Source: Acidobacteriota bacterium (GTDB lineage Bacteria > Acidobacteriota > Vicinamibacteria > Vicinamibacterales > JAKQTR01). Taken from it: a stretch of DNA of 64,000 nucleotides. The stretch lies in the NCBI GenBank assembly GCA_026393755.1, contig JAPKZO010000002.1, positions 1 through 64,000 of the forward strand, read 5' to 3'. Numbering within the stretch: position 1 is the stretch's first letter; each line of letters opens with the position of its first letter. The notes beneath the pieces are model-generated. The model made no database searches. It was not told where the DNA came from and saw nothing but the letters and a program-made list of their open reading frames with translations. The position numbers and the translations under genes were made by a program. Positions 61,213 through 64,000 of the stretch are shown in pieces.

Positions 61213-62114
61213 TGGCAATGCCTCCGGACATCCGTGTTCGCGCGCACGCCAAGATCAACCTGACGCTGCACGTGCGAGGCACGCGCGATGACGGGTACCA
61301 CGACCTGGAGACGGTCTTTCAGTCGCTGGCGCTGCACGATACCCTGACGTGCCGGCTGCGTCCGGGCCCCTTCGGCATTCGCTGTGATGATCCCGGTGTG
61401 CCCACCGACGGACGCAACCTGATCTGGCGCGCCGCGCAGAGGCTCTGGGAGCGACTTGGACATCAGGGGCCCGTGCGGGGCGCGGAGATCGTGCTAGCCA
61501 AACAAATCCCCATGCAGGCCGGCCTCGGTGGAGGAAGCGCCGACGCCGCGGCGGCGCTGGTGGCGCTCGCGCGCGCCTGGGCCGCCGATCGTGCTGTCGA
61601 TCTCGCAGCGGCGGCGGCGCAGGTCGGCGCGGACGTGCCGTACTTCCTGATCGGCGGATCCGCTCTGGGATTGTCGCGGGGCGACGATCTCTATCCCTTG
61701 CCGGACCTGCCGCCGTATCAGGTTGTGCTGGGACTGCCCGCGTTTGGCGTGTCGACGGTCGACGCCTACGGGTGGTTCGATCGTGACGAGGCCGGACCGG
61801 GCCGGACTCGCGAGGCGAGTATGCCCGGGATTCCCGCCTGGCCTGGCCGCCCGCTGGTCGTCGCCAATGACCTGGAGGCTCCCGTCGCCCGCCGCCATCC
61901 CGACATCGGCAGACTCCGCGACGCGCTGCTCAGGGCAGGCGCCGCGGCGGCCGCGATGACGGGCAGCGGGTCGGCGGTGTTCGGCTTGTTCGACACGGTC
62001 ATCCAGGCGCGTCGCGCGGCGCGGATTCTGGCCGGCACTGGCGCGGTCGCCCTGGTCACCAGGACCGTCGGCCGGCGAACATGCCGGTCAGGGTCGCGGA
62101 AGGTCGCGCGTTAG
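61209..62114 (+). CDS. ispE: 4-diphosphocytidyl-2-C-methyl-D-erythritol kinase
   Basis: This 301-residue GHMP kinase of the MEP isoprenoid pathway has AHAKINLTLHVRGTRDDGYHDLETVFQ, the ATP loop PMQAGLGGGSADAAAAL, GADVPYFL and MTGSGSAVFGLF. ATG 61209 follows GGAGG by six bases and overlaps the lipoprotein stop. The basic C-terminal tail is slightly long. Confidence 0.96.
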   Translation: MMAMPPDIRVRAHAKINLTLHVRGTRDDGYHDLETVFQSLALHDTLTCRLRPGPFGIRCDDPGVPTDGRNLIWRAAQRLWERLGHQGPVRGAEIVLAKQIPMQAGLGGGSADAAAALVALARAWAADRAVDLAAAAAQVGADVPYFLIGGSALGLSRGDDLYPLPDLPPYQVVLGLPAFGVSTVDAYGWFDRDEAGPGRTREASMPGIPAWPGRPLVVANDLEAPVARRHPDIGRLRDALLRAGAAAAAMTGSGSAVFGLFDTVIQARRAARILAGTGAVALVTRTVGRRTCRSGSRKVAR

Positions 62115-62332
62115 GCGGCCGGCGCGCTTCGCCCTTGTGCCAGCAGGCGCCAATCGTATACACTTTTTGTTTGCGTCATCACCGCTCCGGCCACGCCTAG
62201 CGGTTCATTCCTTGCCACGCGATCGCGATCACGAGTTCTGACGCCGGGCAGGTGTCAGCCGACGCGGGCGGGAAGCGCGGGACCGATGCGTGGGATGCGG
62301 TGGTCGGCGACGGTCGGGGCGAGTCGAGATGT
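62115..62332. other. ispE-tRNA-Gln spacer
   Basis: An AT-rich patch (about 62154-62175) includes TATACA and a T run, which may combine an end signal for ispE with a start for the tRNA/prs unit. I cannot fix a promoter closer to the tRNA and see no gene. Confidence 0.4.
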
Positions 62333-62408
62333 TGGGGCGTCGCCAAGCTGGTAAGGCACGGGACTTTGGATCCCGCATCCGAAGGTTCGAATCCTTCCGC
62401 CCCAGCCA
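62333..62408 (+). tRNA. tRNA-Gln(TTG)
   Basis: The acceptor TGGGGCG pairs with CGCCCCA, with discriminator G and an encoded CCA. The anticodon stem CGGGA/TCCCG holds loop CTTTGGA, giving anticodon TTG, and the T arm has GGTTCGAAT. The unpaired-looking first T is usual in bacterial tRNA-Gln. It lies 44 bp before prs and is probably cotranscribed. Confidence 0.96.
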
Positions 62409-62452
62409 GCCTGGTTGATCGAGGGAGCGCGAAGCCGAGAGGCCATGCCGAG

Positions 62453-63385
62453 ATGAAACTCTTTTCGGGCAGTGCGCATCCTGAACTCACTCGGGAAATT
62501 GCCGAGTTCCTTGGCCTTCCGGTTGGCCAGGCCAAGCTGCGGCGGTTCCCCGACACGGAAGTGTCGTTCCAGATCGACGAGAACATCCGCGGCACGGATG
62601 TCTTCGTGGTGCAGCCGACGTCGCCGCCGGTTGACGAGCACATCATGGAACTGCTCGTCATGATCGACGCGTTCCGCCGCTCGTCGGCGGCGCGCATCAC
62701 GGCGGTGATTCCGTATTACGGCTACGCGCGGCAGGACCGGAAAGACAAGCCCCGCGTGCCGATTTCGGCGAAGCTGGTGGCGAACATCCTCGGCGCGGCC
62801 GGGACCAATCGCGTGCTGACGATGGACCTGCACAAGGCGCAGATCCAGGGGTTCTTTGACATTCCGGTGGATCACCTGTTCGCCGCTCCGGTGATCATCG
62901 ACCACCTGTCCCGGCAGGGGTTTCAGAACCTGACCATCGTGTCCCCGGATGCGGGCGGCGCCGAACGGGCCCGGGCGTATGGCAAGCGTCTCGGTGCGGA
63001 TCTGGCGATTATCGACAAACGCCGGTCGCCTGAAGACGGGCACGCGGAAGTGATGAACGTGGTCGGCGATGTGGAAGGCCGGACGTGCCTCATTCAGGAC
63101 GACATCGTCGATACCGCCGGCACGATGCAGAACGCGGCGCAGGCCCTGATGGCCAACGGCGCGGAACGGGTGTGGGCGTGCGCGGTGCACGGGCTGTTTT
63201 CGGGGCCGGCGATAGCTCGAATCGAGCAGTCGGCGATTGAGAAGTTTGTCGTCACCAACACGATCCCGATCGGTGGCGACAAGGCGAAGTGCAACAAGAT
63301 CGTGACGTTGTCGGTGGCCCGGCTGCTCGGCCAGGCCATCCGCAGCATCCATGAAGAGACGTCGGTATCATCGTTGTTTGTGTAG
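62453..63385 (+). CDS. prs: Ribose-phosphate pyrophosphokinase
   Basis: This 310-residue enzyme makes PRPP from ribose 5-phosphate and ATP. It has RRFPDTEVSFQIDENIRGTDVFVVQPT, YYGYARQDRKDKPRVPISAKLVAN, MDLHKAQIQGFFD and the PRPP loop LIQDDIVDTAGTM. ATG 62453 starts at the expected family position; the frame upstream runs through the tRNA. Confidence 0.97.
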   Translation: MKLFSGSAHPELTREIAEFLGLPVGQAKLRRFPDTEVSFQIDENIRGTDVFVVQPTSPPVDEHIMELLVMIDAFRRSSAARITAVIPYYGYARQDRKDKPRVPISAKLVANILGAAGTNRVLTMDLHKAQIQGFFDIPVDHLFAAPVIIDHLSRQGFQNLTIVSPDAGGAERARAYGKRLGADLAIIDKRRSPEDGHAEVMNVVGDVEGRTCLIQDDIVDTAGTMQNAAQALMANGAERVWACAVHGLFSGPAIARIEQSAIEKFVVTNTIPIGGDKAKCNKIVTLSVARLLGQAIRSIHEETSVSSLFV

Positions 63386-63442
63386 GTCGACCGGCCGCCG
63401 TCCGGGTGGGCCCGCGCGGCGAGAGAAGCAAGGATTGAAGGT

Positions 63443-64000
63443 ATGGAAGCCAGACTGGAAGCGGTAAAGCGAGAATCGTTCGGCAAGAATGAGGCGCGTC
63501 GCCTGCGGGTCACCGGCCGCATCCCAGGCGTACTGTACGGCGGCACGTTGGCAGGGGGGAAGCGACAGGCCACGTCGATCGCGGTGGACCCGAAGGCGCT
63601 GTCCGGCATTCTGCACTCCGATTCGGGCGTGAACACGCTGATTGGGCTCAAGGTCGGCGACGAGGACGTGCGGGTGCTCGTCAGGGAATATCAGCTCGAT
63701 CCGGTCACCCACAAGCTGCTGCACGTGGATTTCTACCGCATCGCCATGGACAAGCTCCTGACGGTCACGGTGCCCGTGATCTGCAAGGGCGAGCCGAAGG
63801 GCGTCAAGCAGGAGGGCGGCCTGCTCGACATCGTGCACCGCGAGGTCCAGGTCGAGTGCCTGCCGTCCGACATTCCCGAGCACATCGAGATTGACGTGAC
63901 CGAACTGATGCTCGGCCAGGCCATTCGCCTGAGGGACGTGGCGACGAATCCGAGGTGGACGGCGGTCGGCGATCTCGACATCATGCTCGTCCACGTGATC
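63443..64000 (+). CDS. rplY: 50S ribosomal protein L25/general stress protein Ctc (partial)
   Basis: 186 codons are visible before the right window edge. The N-terminal L25 domain (EAVKRESFGKNEARRLRVTGRIPGVLYGG, then LLHVDFYRI) is followed by the TL5/CTC extension (VPVICKGEPKGVKQEGGLLDIVHREVQVECLPSDIPEHIEIDV). It binds 5S rRNA. It follows prs by 57 bp, a common order. The end of the gene is outside the window. Confidence 0.95.
   Translation, partial: MEARLEAVKRESFGKNEARRLRVTGRIPGVLYGGTLAGGKRQATSIAVDPKALSGILHSDSGVNTLIGLKVGDEDVRVLVREYQLDPVTHKLLHVDFYRIAMDKLLTVTVPVICKGEPKGVKQEGGLLDIVHREVQVECLPSDIPEHIEIDVTELMLGQAIRLRDVATNPRWTAVGDLDIMLVHVI

Overview
The window reads as a GC-rich, Gram-negative chromosome. 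Genes for lipid A, Kdo and heptose biosynthesis (waaA, lpxK, an LpxL-type acyltransferase, two or three heptosyltransferases, ADP-heptose genes, an O-antigen ligase) sit beside housekeeping clusters such as gapA-pgk-tpiA-secG-tRNA-Leu(GAG), nuo, and ispE-tRNA-Gln-prs-rplY. My best guess is an Acidobacteriota genome, possibly of the Vicinamibacteria type. This rests on remembered gene order and protein style, not on a marker-gene search.

Layout. 1-3.9 kb: a left-truncated pseudokinase-like gene ending in near-identical 153-bp tandem repeats, then a secreted M61 peptidase. 3.9-10.6 kb: an accessory island packed with toxin-antitoxin modules (RHH/PIN, BrnT with partner, VapBC, HigBA), decayed DUF4160/DUF2442 genes, two copies of a tiny two-helix membrane protein, and several families of interspersed repeats. 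It lies against the 3' end of tRNA-Leu(GAG). 10.6-14.4 kb: secG and a glycolytic operon on the minus strand with a good sigma70-type promoter. 14.5-21.5 kb: a plus-strand LPS inner-core operon. 21.5-26.6 kb: holB, ricT, pdxA, smpB, an unknown anchored protein and a DegT-type aminotransferase. 26.7-35.3 kb: a dicarboxylate-type transporter and nucleotide-sugar, methyltransferase and glycosyltransferase genes. 35.5-47.8 kb: a respiratory complex I operon nuoABC-gmhA-nuoDEFHJKLMN, without nuoG or nuoI. 47.8-53 kb: selA, an MXAN_5187-like gene, a cold-shock gene and a DUF2723 membrane glycosyltransferase. 53-58.2 kb: purH, then a minus-strand LPS operon (Trm112-like, heptosyltransferase, O-antigen ligase, heptose-7-P kinase). 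58.3-64 kb: a TPR protein, a lipoprotein, ispE, tRNA-Gln(TTG), prs and a right-truncated rplY.

How the genes work together. The four activities of ADP-heptose synthesis are all present but split over three loci: gmhA inside nuo, hldE-type kinase at 55 kb, gmhB and the adenylyltransferase at 19 kb. They feed the heptosyltransferases. The complex I operon encodes the whole membrane arm but only part of the peripheral arm.

The most interesting parts are the pseudokinase with its homogenised repeats, the toxin-antitoxin array with shared spacer repeats and apparently leaderless promoters, palindromic repeats that have entered nuoL and nuoM in frame, and a heptosyltransferase whose only possible start is CTG.
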